Shown: one piece after another, positions 26,161 to 34,540 of the stretch | Position numbering within the stretch: the first letter of the stretch is position 1 | Layout of the letters: each line of letters opens with the position of its first letter | IMG/VR virus record: IMGVR_UViG_3300017748_000042 | Location: 1-34,540 of that record | Length of the DNA: 34,540 nt | Reading direction: 5' to 3' (one strand) | Source of the DNA: a virus | Position numbers and translations under genes: made by a program | Notes under the pieces: model-generated | What the model was told of the DNA's origin: nothing | Database searches by the model: none | Seen by the model: only the letters and a program-made list of their open reading frames with translations

Positions 26161-29082
26161 ATGGCTAAACAAACACAGCTTTTCCCTGCTGAAGAGATGC
26201 AGGAAGATATTATATCTATGGAAAATGTAGAAGCACCTACAGCAGAAGTAAATGTAATAGACAATCCTAACTTACTAGAAACAGTAGATCAAGAACCTAA
26301 AGAAAGTATGGAACCTTTTGATATTGCAGGTGCAGGAAAAATAAGTGTATTTTCAAAAGACTTAGGTGATGTTTTTACATTATCAAAAGAGAAAATAAAA
26401 AAGAAAGAAGAGTTAGACGAACCAAAACCTGTTAGAGAATTTATAGGAGAAAAAGAAAAAACTGTTACTGCTAAACAAGATACAGAAATTGAAAGCCCTA
26501 TATTAGAACAAGCAGCAGAGACAACAGCAGAAACACAAGCAAGAGATAAATATATAAATCCTACTGATCAAAAAATTGCAGAGACATTAAAAGATTTATC
26601 AGAACCTAATAGAGTAGAAGTATCACCAGAAGATCTTACAGATTTTAGTGCTGTAAATAAAAAAGGTGAAACATTAATACCTAATGAAGATAATGTAATA
26701 GATGTTTTACAGGTAGCTAGTAATAAATTTGCAGGTAAAATTAATGAAGCAAAAAGAGGAGAAATTACACAAGCTGCAACTAGACAGCTTGCAGATTTAA
26801 TTGGTGTAGGAGAAAGTAAATTAAAAGCAGCTATACTAGATAGAAGGCCGGGTAATATTATACAGTTAGAGGGCATGGGTGCTGCGGAGACAATGTTAGC
26901 TGCAAGAGACTTGTTAATTACAGAAGCATCAAAGCTAGATGTGTTAGCAAAAAAAATTAATGTAGATGGAGATGACTCAGCAGCAAACTTATTAGCATTT
27001 AAAAAACAAGCTACATTACTTGCTAATTTACAAGCTAATATAAAAGGATCACAAACAGAAACAGCAAGAGCATTAGCACAATTTAATATTCCAACAAGAG
27101 AAGCTGATGCAAGCGAATTAAAAAATATAGATATTAATAATATTTTAAATGAATATGGCGGTGAGAGTAGTGTTAAACAAATGGTATCATCTTATCTAGC
27201 ATTAAAAGAAGGATCTCAAAGATTAAAATATACTAATACTTTAGGAGGGCCAGCTAAAAAAACTTTTAATGCAATGTATGAAGCATGGATAAATATTATT
27301 TTAAGCTCACCTATTAGTCATGCAAAAAACATTATTGGTGCTGCATTAACTTCATTAAATTATGTTGTAGATACTGCGGGTGCAGCAGCTATAGGAAGTG
27401 TTCGTAGAGGAATTACTGGTAAAGAAGATGGAGTGCGTTTTGGTGAAGTTAGAGCAGCATTATTTGCATCTATGGCAAATATAAATGAGAACTGGTCATT
27501 AGCAGCACAAGCTTATAAAGGAGAAAACACAACTTTACAAGGTAGTAAAATAGATTATGAAAGAACAAGAACTAGAGCATTTTCAGCAGAGGGTTTTGAA
27601 GCATCAGGATTTCTAGGACAGTTTGCAAATATTGCAGGTAACATATTTACACTAGGTAGAGTGCCAACAAAAATGCTAGGTTTTGAAGATGCTTTTTTTA
27701 AAGTATCTGCTAATAGAATGGCATTATATAAGAGAGCTTATAGAGAAGCTATTGTACAAGGTAAAGATACAGATGTAGAAACAATGTCTGATTTTATAGC
27801 AGACTATGTTTATAATCCTCCAGTTGAAGCAACAATAGAAGGAGAGACTACAGCTAAATATATAACATTGCAAAGTGAGTTAGGCCCAAATTTAAAAGCA
27901 GCACAAACATTAGCAAGAACTCCTTTTGTAAGATGGTTTGTGCCTTTCTTTAAAACACCGGCTAATGCTTTTAAATATGCAACAGAACATACTCCAGCAG
28001 GAATGTTATTAAAAAATATGAGGGATGATGTAAAAGCTGGTGGTGCTAGAAAAGACATGGCGTTAGCAAAAATGTCTATAGGTACTGCTGCTATGATGGC
28101 TACATATTCCTTAATAGCAGAAGGTAGATTAACAGGTGGTGGGCCAGAAGATAGAGATTTAAAAGCTACATTATATAGACAAGGGTGGAAACCTTACTCT
28201 GTTAAATTTGGTGATGAATATATAAGTATACGAGGGTTAGAGCCATTTTCTACAATTATGATGATAATGGGAGATATTGGTGATTTAATGAATACTGGTT
28301 TAAACGGAAAAAACCTTTTAGATTTAAACGCTGAAGAAGTTGAAAAATTAGTATATACAACTATGGCTTCTATTGGTTATTCATTAACAAACAAAACTAT
28401 GATGCAAGGCTTTGCAAATTTTATAGATACTATTCGTAATCCACAATATAAAGGTAAAAAAACATTTGAACAGTTTATAGCTTCAGCAGTACCAACTGTA
28501 ATAGCTAATGTAAACAAGTCGTATGTAGATGGTGTATTAAGAGACACACGAAGTACATTAGATGCTATAAAAGCAAGAACACCGGGATTGAGTAAAACAT
28601 TAAAACCTAGAAGAGATTTGTATGGTAGAAAAATAATTAATAGTGGTGCGTTTGGCCCAGATATAATATCACCATTTTATAAATCTACACATAAACCTAA
28701 TGCAGTTGATGAAGAGATATGGTCTTTACGAGCAAAGATTACTGAACATCCTGATGCTTTACAATTTGATAATGCTCCACCAGATAGTCCTATTGAATTA
28801 TCTGATGATGAGAGAGATTGGTTTCATCAAAGAGCAGGAGAGTTAACTTTAAAAAATTTAACAAAATTAATAGTTACAAGAAAAAACTCATGGGAAAATA
28901 AAAAAAGAAGAAAAGGTAATGAGTGGGCTATAGAAGAAATTAGAAGAGAAGTAAGAGAAGCAAGAGAAGATGCTGAAAAAGCTTTATTAAAACATCCTGT
29001 ATATGGAAGGGATTTAAAAGAAAGAATAAAGGAACTTAAATATGAAAAAAGAGAAGAAGAGCGTAACAGAAGGAGTATGTAA
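26161..29082 (+). CDS. Large internal virion protein 2 (membrane-associated ejection protein)
   Basis: A 973-residue protein. The first 250 residues are acidic and probably disordered (AEEMQEDIISMENVEAPTAE). The centre contains a conserved-looking WINIILSSPISHAKNIIGAA (about residues 376-395), continuing in hydrophobic LTSLNYVVDTAGAAAIG. Further hydrophobic stretches are KMSIGTAAMMATYSLIAEG and EPFSTIMMIMGDIGDLMN. The C-terminus is very basic and helical. The SSP..HAKN motif is common in the large internal proteins of marine podoviruses. I infer a role in the ejection channel, like the T7 gp16 C-terminal part. It starts just after a terminator, with only a weak ggaa ribosome site. Confidence 0.7.
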   Translation: MAKQTQLFPAEEMQEDIISMENVEAPTAEVNVIDNPNLLETVDQEPKESMEPFDIAGAGKISVFSKDLGDVFTLSKEKIKKKEELDEPKPVREFIGEKEKTVTAKQDTEIESPILEQAAETTAETQARDKYINPTDQKIAETLKDLSEPNRVEVSPEDLTDFSAVNKKGETLIPNEDNVIDVLQVASNKFAGKINEAKRGEITQAATRQLADLIGVGESKLKAAILDRRPGNIIQLEGMGAAETMLAARDLLITEASKLDVLAKKINVDGDDSAANLLAFKKQATLLANLQANIKGSQTETARALAQFNIPTREADASELKNIDINNILNEYGGESSVKQMVSSYLALKEGSQRLKYTNTLGGPAKKTFNAMYEAWINIILSSPISHAKNIIGAALTSLNYVVDTAGAAAIGSVRRGITGKEDGVRFGEVRAALFASMANINENWSLAAQAYKGENTTLQGSKIDYERTRTRAFSAEGFEASGFLGQFANIAGNIFTLGRVPTKMLGFEDAFFKVSANRMALYKRAYREAIVQGKDTDVETMSDFIADYVYNPPVEATIEGETTAKYITLQSELGPNLKAAQTLARTPFVRWFVPFFKTPANAFKYATEHTPAGMLLKNMRDDVKAGGARKDMALAKMSIGTAAMMATYSLIAEGRLTGGGPEDRDLKATLYRQGWKPYSVKFGDEYISIRGLEPFSTIMMIMGDIGDLMNTGLNGKNLLDLNAEEVEKLVYTTMASIGYSLTNKTMMQGFANFIDTIRNPQYKGKKTFEQFIASAVPTVIANVNKSYVDGVLRDTRSTLDAIKARTPGLSKTLKPRRDLYGRKIINSGAFGPDIISPFYKSTHKPNAVDEEIWSLRAKITEHPDALQFDNAPPDSPIELSDDERDWFHQRAGELTLKNLTKLIVTRKNSWENKKRRKGNEWAIEEIRREVREAREDAEKALLKHPVYGRDLKERIKELKYEKREEERNRRSM

Positions 29083-31598
29083 TGACAGTATCTAGTTCAA
29101 CCATTAAAAACAGCTATAGCGGAGATGGTAGCACTACCGCATTTGCTTATGCTTTTAAAATATTTGCAGCAGCAGATTTGACTGTAATTATTAGAAGCTC
29201 TACAGGTGTAGAGACAGTTAAAACTATAACGACACATTATGATGTATCTAATGTTGGTGTTGATGGTGGAGGTAATGTTACTTTTGGTTCTGCTCCTGCT
29301 AGTGGTGAGACAGTTGTTATTATTCGTAATACTGCTAATACGCAAACACTAGACTTGGTTGAAAACGATCCGTTTTTATCTGGTAGCTTTGAAGAAAGTT
29401 TAGACAAGATTACGCACCAGTTGATAGAGCAGCAAGAAGAGATAGATAGATCCTTTAAAGTTTCTCGTACTAATAGTATTACTACTTCAGAGTTTGCAGA
29501 TAATGCTGCAAGCAGAGCAAGTAAAACACTAGGCTTTGATAGCGATGGTAACTTAACAACAGTAGCAGACTTTCTACCAGCAGGAGGAGACTCTGCACAA
29601 TTTACCTACAGCACTACTACTACCGATAGTGATCCCGGTTCAGGCGTTGTACGATTTAACAATGCTAATTTAGCTTCTGCAACTATTGCATACATAGATG
29701 ATTTAGAAGCCAATGGCACAGATGTTTCTGCATGGGTTCAAAGCTTTGATGATGTTGCAGGTAACGATACTAACAGAGGTAGAATACGAATAAGTAAAGC
29801 AAACAGTCTAGTAGTATGGGCAGTCTATAAAGTAACGGGAGCTGTGGTTGATGCTTCTGGATATACGAAAGTAAATTTAGTGTATATAGATAGTGCAGGT
29901 ACATTAGCTAACAATGATAAAGTATTTATAAGCTTTGTAGCATCTGGTGAAGATGGTGCAATACCGGGTTACTATTACAAGTTTGATTCAGGTACATCGG
30001 ATGCAGATCCCGGAGCAGGTGAGATTGCATTTAACAATGGAACATACGCAAGTGCTACTGCTATTTATATAGATGATGCAGATGCAAATGGTGTTACCAC
30101 TTCTACAGATGTTTTAACTTGGGATGACAGTACAAGTTCCATAAAAGGTAGCCTGATGATTTATGATATTAATGACAGGTCAACCTATGCAAGATTTAAT
30201 ATTACAGGAAGTTCTACTGATGCTTCTGGATATAACAAACTAGCAGTTACTCATGTAGCTTCTAATAATACGTTTAGTGCAGCAGATGAATTGTCTGTTC
30301 ATTTTTCTAGATCTGGAAATGCTGGCGATACCGGGTCAACTGGATCGACAGGTTCTACTGGATCAACTGGAGCAACAGGAGCTTCAGGAACGAACTCACA
30401 ATTATCTATGACTTTTTCTAATAGCACTTCTGATGCAGATCCGGGTGCAGGTAAAATAGCTTTTAATAACGGAACTTTATCTAGTGTAAGTATTTTATAT
30501 ATAGATGATGCAGATGACGCAAGTGCAGACATTAGTGGATATGTTCAAAGTTTTGATGACGTTGTCAATTCAACTGCAAGAGGAATTATTACTATAACAA
30601 AAGAGGGAACTGCATCAACTTATGCAACATTTAAAGTGTCAGGCACAGTAACCGATGCTAGTGGTTATTCAAAAGTTCCAGTTACTCATATTGTTTCTAA
30701 TGGATCATTTTCCAACGCAGATGGTATAGGTGTACACTTTAGTTATTCTGGTACAGATGGTAGTGGTATAACAGATGTTGTATCAGATACTTCTCCAGAG
30801 TTAGGAGGAGATTTAGATGTTTTAGCAAAAGACATTGTATCATCTTCTAATAGAGATATAGATTTAGCTCCACATGGAACAGGTAAAGTTGTTGTAAAAG
30901 GAAATACCAATCCCGGCACAATAGTATTTAATTGTGAAAGTAACTCACATGGGCAAACTGTAAAATCACAACCACATTCCGCTACAGTAACTAATGTCTT
31001 AACGCTACCTCCCGGAGGTGATCAAGAGATAGTTGGTACAACAGCTACACAAACATTAACAAACAAAAGTATAGTTGCTACTCAGCTTACAGGTACAGTT
31101 GCCAATGCAAGACTAGATGCACAGTTACAGGATGTAGCAGGGCTTGCTGTAACGAATGGTAATTTTATTGTAGGAGATGGCAGTAACTTTGTAGCAGAAA
31201 GCGGAGCAACAGCAAGAACAAGTTTAGGATTAGCTATAGGATCTGATGTAGAAGCTTTTGATAGTGATAATGCAAAGACCGATGTAACACAAAGTTTTAC
31301 AGCACCGCAAAGAAATGCTTTGACTTCAGATAATGACGGATCGTTTGATTTAAACGCAACAAATAATTTTAAGTGTACACCTAGTGGAAACTTTACTTTA
31401 ACTTTTACTAACATACCAGATGGTCAGTCAGGATTCATACTATTAATAAATAGTGGAGGTCATACTGTATCGTTGCATACAAACACTAAAGGATCTGCTA
31501 CAACCGCAGCAACTTTAACAACAGCAGGAACTTATCTAGTATCGTACTTATCCGATGGCACGAATGTTTATCTAACTAACTCTGTGGTATACGCATAA
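29082..31598 (+). CDS. Tail fibre with T7-type attachment domain
   Basis: This 838-residue protein has an N-terminal 130-residue T7 gp17-type domain that attaches to the tail: STIKNSYSGDGSTTAFAYAF, FGSAPASGETVVIIRNTANT, FEESLDKITHQLIEQQEEID. Three beta-rich repeats of about 115 residues follow (about 173-288, 296-410, 439-559). Each has DADPG(A/S)G, FNN, YIDD and an ASGY segment. A collagen-like GXY stretch (412-438) lies between repeats two and three. The C-terminal part has APHGTGKVVVKG and TQTLTNKS-like motifs common in phage fibres, then a trimer-forming beta end. It recognises the host surface. Its ATG overlaps the previous stop. Confidence 0.9.
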   Translation: MTVSSSTIKNSYSGDGSTTAFAYAFKIFAAADLTVIIRSSTGVETVKTITTHYDVSNVGVDGGGNVTFGSAPASGETVVIIRNTANTQTLDLVENDPFLSGSFEESLDKITHQLIEQQEEIDRSFKVSRTNSITTSEFADNAASRASKTLGFDSDGNLTTVADFLPAGGDSAQFTYSTTTTDSDPGSGVVRFNNANLASATIAYIDDLEANGTDVSAWVQSFDDVAGNDTNRGRIRISKANSLVVWAVYKVTGAVVDASGYTKVNLVYIDSAGTLANNDKVFISFVASGEDGAIPGYYYKFDSGTSDADPGAGEIAFNNGTYASATAIYIDDADANGVTTSTDVLTWDDSTSSIKGSLMIYDINDRSTYARFNITGSSTDASGYNKLAVTHVASNNTFSAADELSVHFSRSGNAGDTGSTGSTGSTGSTGATGASGTNSQLSMTFSNSTSDADPGAGKIAFNNGTLSSVSILYIDDADDASADISGYVQSFDDVVNSTARGIITITKEGTASTYATFKVSGTVTDASGYSKVPVTHIVSNGSFSNADGIGVHFSYSGTDGSGITDVVSDTSPELGGDLDVLAKDIVSSSNRDIDLAPHGTGKVVVKGNTNPGTIVFNCESNSHGQTVKSQPHSATVTNVLTLPPGGDQEIVGTTATQTLTNKSIVATQLTGTVANARLDAQLQDVAGLAVTNGNFIVGDGSNFVAESGATARTSLGLAIGSDVEAFDSDNAKTDVTQSFTAPQRNALTSDNDGSFDLNATNNFKCTPSGNFTLTFTNIPDGQSGFILLINSGGHTVSLHTNTKGSATTAATLTTAGTYLVSYLSDGTNVYLTNSVVYA
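30315..30395 (+). repeat. Collagen-like GXY repeat in the tail fibre
   Basis: Nine consecutive G-X-Y triplets (GNA GDT GST GST GST GST GAT GAS GTN) are encoded by imperfect 9-base tandem repeats such as ggatcaact. Such stretches form triple-helical hinges in trimeric fibres. The repeat tract is prone to length variation by slippage. Confidence 0.8.
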
Positions 31599-32383
31599 TG
31601 GGAATATTACAAAACAGTAATGCAATACCTAGTGCATCAGGTGGTGGTGAATTTTATGACTATCAGATAGAACAAAGCTGTAGATTTGATGCTGCTGCTA
31701 GCAGTAATTTAAGTAGAACTTTTGGTACACCTACTTCTCAAAGAACATATACATTTAGTGCATGGATAAAAAAAGTTACACTAACAGGAGGAAGTACTTA
31801 TCCACAAATAATATGTAAAAATAATGGTTTTGATGGAAGTGGTGCATCTTTTCTTTTTGTTTCAGACTCTCTTGCAGTATATGGTTTTGGAACATCAGGA
31901 GGAAATAGAACAGATAGTGATGGTAAGTTTAGAGATATCTCAGGTTTTAATCATATTGTATTTAGATATGATACTACACAATCTACAGCAACAGATAGAT
32001 TTAAATTATATTTAAATGGAGATAGATTAACAGTAAATGGAGGTACAAACCCTAGTCAAAATTCTGATTTAAGTAGATTTAATACAGCAGATACACACAG
32101 ACTAGGTGGTGGAACATATTATTTTGATGGTTATATGGCAGAGGTAATTTTTACAGATGGACAATCATATGAACCTACACAGTTTGGTGAATCTAAAAAT
32201 GGAGTGTGGATTCCAAAAGACCCTAGTGGTACAACCTTTGGTAATAATGGTTTTCATCTTAAATTTGAAAATTCAGGAGATTTAGGTAATGACAGTTCAG
32301 GAAACAATAATGATTTTACAGCAAATAACATGGGTGCAGACCATCAAGTTCTTGATAGTCCAACTGTAGGAACAGGGAGTTAA
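31598..32383 (+). CDS. LamG/concanavalin-like fibre protein
   Basis: A 261-residue protein with a lectin-like jelly-roll domain: YTFSAWIKKVTL (strand plus Trp), FNHIVFRYDT, DRFKLYLNGDRLTV and FDGYMAEVIFTDGQSYEPTQ. A segment ending FHLKFENSGDLGNDSSGNNN follows. This is a widespread carbohydrate-binding module in marine phage fibres. The protein ends at LDSPTVGTGS, exactly where homologues as I remember them continue into a SPRY-like domain, and the next gene supplies that domain. So it may be the N-terminal half of a split fibre protein. Its ATG overlaps the fibre stop. Confidence 0.8.
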   Translation: MGILQNSNAIPSASGGGEFYDYQIEQSCRFDAAASSNLSRTFGTPTSQRTYTFSAWIKKVTLTGGSTYPQIICKNNGFDGSGASFLFVSDSLAVYGFGTSGGNRTDSDGKFRDISGFNHIVFRYDTTQSTATDRFKLYLNGDRLTVNGGTNPSQNSDLSRFNTADTHRLGGGTYYFDGYMAEVIFTDGQSYEPTQFGESKNGVWIPKDPSGTTFGNNGFHLKFENSGDLGNDSSGNNNDFTANNMGADHQVLDSPTVGTGS

Positions 32384-32384
32384 T

Positions 32385-34127
32385 ATGGGAGCTAATACAA
32401 ATTTTGGAACATGGAACTCACAACACTATCAGGGAGGCAGTAGTAGTACAACTACTTTTTCTGAGGGTAATTGTAGAGTAGGGACAACTTCTGGTGGTTA
32501 TCCAGTACAAATATCTAATTTTGCTTTTCCTGCTACTGGTAAATATTACATAGAATTAAATAATATTGTAAATAATAATTATCATTGTTTTGGAATAGTA
32601 AGACAAATAAATGTAGAATATGGTAACCATCTTTTAGATGGTACTGGAGCTTACCAATATCAAGCATGGAATGGTCAAAAAAGAGGTAATGGAGGTAGTT
32701 CTTCATCTTATGGAAGTAGTTGGACTAGTGTTGGAGATGTTATTGGATTAGCTTTTGATGCAGATAATGGTAAAATATGGTGGTCTAAAAATGGTACATT
32801 TCAAGCAAGTGGTGACCCTGCTGCAGGAAGTAATGAAGCATTCTCAGGATTAGATGCTAGTGAAACTTATTATTTTGGTTGGTCAGATTATTATACTAAT
32901 AACCCCGGTACTGTTCATATAAACTGTGGACAAGATTCTAGCTTTAGTAATTCAAAAACAAGTGGCTCTGCAAATGCTACAGATAGTAATGGATTTGGAG
33001 ATTTTTATTATACACCACCAACAGGATTTTTAGCTTTAGGTTCAGCTAGTGTACCTGTATCAGATGACATAGACCCTGCACAGACTTCAACAAATTATCC
33101 TAGTAAACAATTTGGTATAGTTACTTATACAGGTAATAGTAGCACTAATGCAGTAACAGGATTAAATCTACAACCTGACCTTTTATGGGTTAAAAAGAGA
33201 AGTGGAGCAGGAACAAATTATTTAAGTGATACATCAAGAGGTATAAATAAATTTTTATTTTCAAATGGTACTGATGCAGAACAAACTGGTGGTGGTTATG
33301 CTTCCATATATTCTGCATTTGGTACTGATGGTTTTACATTAGGTAGTAGTGCTACTGGTCCTAATGATAGTGGTGCAACATATGTAGCATGGGGTTGGAA
33401 AGCTAATGGAGGAACAACTACTTCAGATAGTTCTGGAGATATTACAGTTACAAGGCAAACAAATGATAAAAGTAAATTTAGTATATTAACTTATACAGGA
33501 AATGGTTCTTCAGGAAGCACGATAGCACATGGACTTGGAGTAAAACCTGCTATGACAATTATTAAACAAAGAAATTCTAGTAATGGGTGGAATGTTTGGC
33601 ATCAAGGATATAATAATGGTGATTATGATTCTTTTGGTGAATTAAATAGTAATTCAGGTTGGAATGCAAATCAAGGTTCTAATGGACCATATACAGCAGA
33701 CCCAACAACTAGTTTATTAACACTTTCAGCTTATGGTCAAGTAAATGGAAGTAGTAATACTTATGTATGTTATACTTGGGCAGATGTTGAAGGTATGCAA
33801 AAGTTTGGTTCGTTTGAAGGTAATTCTAATGCAAATGGACCATTTGTTTATACAGGTTTCAGACCACGTTTAGTTTTTGTTAAAGCTGCAGATGCTACAG
33901 AAAATTGGCAAGTAAGAGATACTGCTAGGTCAACCTTTAATGCTGATTCTCAAGTTAGAATTTATTGGAACTCAAATGCTGCAGAGGGTTCAGCTTCAAC
34001 TGCAAGTCCTATAGACTTTCTTTCTAATGGCTTTAAGGTAAGAGGTTCTAATACAGAAATTAATGGTGCTACAATGGTTTATGGAGCATGGGCTGACGTG
34101 CCATTCAAATATAACAATACTTTTTAG
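32385..34127 (+). CDS. SPRY- and DUF7483-like fibre protein
   Basis: A 580-residue protein. Residues about 20-190 form a SPRY-like domain (KYYIELNNIVNNNYHCFGIV, GDVIGLAFDADNGKIWWSKN). The rest has two related copies of a domain starting GIVTYTGNSST and SILTYTGNGSSG. Each contains L.P.L/M...K and a later AWGWKANGG or CYTWADVEG, similar to DUF7483. These modules occur in receptor-binding proteins of marine phages. It begins one base after the LamG stop with ggagttaat as ribosome site. The two proteins probably act together at the tail tip. A frameshift or gene fission from one fused ancestor is possible. Confidence 0.75.
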   Translation: MGANTNFGTWNSQHYQGGSSSTTTFSEGNCRVGTTSGGYPVQISNFAFPATGKYYIELNNIVNNNYHCFGIVRQINVEYGNHLLDGTGAYQYQAWNGQKRGNGGSSSSYGSSWTSVGDVIGLAFDADNGKIWWSKNGTFQASGDPAAGSNEAFSGLDASETYYFGWSDYYTNNPGTVHINCGQDSSFSNSKTSGSANATDSNGFGDFYYTPPTGFLALGSASVPVSDDIDPAQTSTNYPSKQFGIVTYTGNSSTNAVTGLNLQPDLLWVKKRSGAGTNYLSDTSRGINKFLFSNGTDAEQTGGGYASIYSAFGTDGFTLGSSATGPNDSGATYVAWGWKANGGTTTSDSSGDITVTRQTNDKSKFSILTYTGNGSSGSTIAHGLGVKPAMTIIKQRNSSNGWNVWHQGYNNGDYDSFGELNSNSGWNANQGSNGPYTADPTTSLLTLSAYGQVNGSSNTYVCYTWADVEGMQKFGSFEGNSNANGPFVYTGFRPRLVFVKAADATENWQVRDTARSTFNADSQVRIYWNSNAAEGSASTASPIDFLSNGFKVRGSNTEINGATMVYGAWADVPFKYNNTF

Positions 34128-34138
34128 GAGATAAAAAT

Positions 34139-34540
34139 ATGTGGGCTTTAATAAAGGATAATAAAATAGAGGAGATTATAAGATTTCCCAAAACAATGAT
34201 AATAGATGATGTTACTCATTCTAGGAAAATATTTACAGCATGGACTGCTGCGGAAAAGAAAGCTGTAGGAATACTACCAGTTACACCCGGCACTAAACTT
34301 GATGATAAGTATTACATATCTAACAATGAAACCTATGCTATTGCAAGTGATGGTAACTCTGTAGTTGGTACAATAACAAAAGCAAAGAATAAATCTCTTA
34401 CAGACACTAACGAAGTTAATGAAGATGGATCTAAATTGCTAGATGAAAAAGGCAATCAAGTTGTAACTCCGGGGCTTCGTACAATAGCAAAACAAAAAGC
34501 AGCTACAACAGCTCATGGTATGCTAAGTAGATTTAGTTGG
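34139..34540 (+). CDS. Fibre-associated protein, N-terminal part (gene wraps the contig ends)
   Basis: The start ATG at 34139 has a good Shine-Dalgarno (taggag) just after the preceding stop. The frame is open for 134 codons to the contig end. Joining 34417 to position 1 continues the frame to the TGA at 355-357, giving a 211-residue protein. It begins MWALIKDNKIEEII and has a short beta-rich N-terminal part, an acidic linker near the junction, and a helical C-terminal half ending near WPDDYDIKSYYR. This plan (short N-terminal domain, then helical domain, directly after fibre genes) resembles tail-fibre accessory or assembly proteins such as DUF4376-type proteins. I infer that role from position and architecture, not from a diagnostic motif. 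Translational coupling to the upstream fibre genes is likely. Confidence 0.75.
   Translation, partial: MWALIKDNKIEEIIRFPKTMIIDDVTHSRKIFTAWTAAEKKAVGILPVTPGTKLDDKYYISNNETYAIASDGNSVVGTITKAKNKSLTDTNEVNEDGSKLLDEKGNQVVTPGLRTIAKQKAATTAHGMLSRFSW
34418..34540. repeat. Terminal direct repeat, right copy
   Basis: Exact copy of positions 1-123. The duplication most likely comes from assembly of a circular or circularly permuted molecule. A true short terminal repeat cannot be excluded from sequence alone. Confidence 0.95.

Noticed and set aside
30315-30395. Short tandem repeats considered as a CRISPR array
   Set aside because: The repeats are 9-base coding units for Gly-X-Y triplets, with no spacers and no cas genes.

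Overview
The window is a complete, circularly assembled genome of a temperate podovirus with a T7-like virion. Its last 123 bases (34418-34540) repeat its first 123 (1-123) exactly, and one gene reads in frame across that junction, so the unique genome is 34,417 bp. The sequence is AT-rich (about one third G+C by eye), with Arg mostly AGA and Leu mostly TTA. The attP carries the 3' end of a bacterial tRNA that best fits tRNA-Glu. Together with the style of the tail proteins, this suggests a phage of a low-GC, probably marine, proteobacterium. The host itself cannot be named from the sequence.

Layout. (1) 34139-2814, rightward: the end of the late operon, with a fibre-associated protein, membrane proteins, a holin-like protein, a GH24 lysozyme and four tiny Lys/Arg-rich proteins. 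(2) 2816-4207: attP with phased arm repeats, a promoter and a tyrosine integrase. (3) 4197-7362, leftward: two small overlapping genes (one excisionase-like), a small protein, a putative annealing protein, a membrane protein, a RecB-like nuclease and a CI-like repressor. (4) 7363-9767, rightward: divergent control region, Cro-like gene, DNA methyltransferase, small unknowns, an unknown ORF holding a cluster of perfect palindromes, and a DUF6362-like protein. (5) 9764-10437: a two-gene leftward cassette. (6) 10636-34127, rightward: small and large terminase, portal, scaffold, capsid, tail tubular A and B, internal virion proteins, T7-type tail fibre and two receptor-binding-like proteins.

The genes join a lambda-like lysogeny module (repressor/Cro, integrase/attP, exonuclease plus annealing protein) to a T7-like virion. 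No DNA polymerase, primase, helicase or RNA polymerase gene is visible, so replication and transcription must rely on the host or on an unrecognised initiator. One 17-bp dyad, close to TTGACACTTACTGTCAA, recurs at the integrase promoter, the rightward early promoter and upstream of the leftward cassette. It is my best candidate for the repressor operator. The most intriguing unexplained element is the palindrome cluster at 8834-8974, inside an unknown early gene where lambda keeps its origin.

No stretch longer than about 300 bases lacks a gene. The larger gaps (2815-3085, 7363-7501, 10438-10635, 11053-11294, 15677-15830) all hold recognisable signals, described below.
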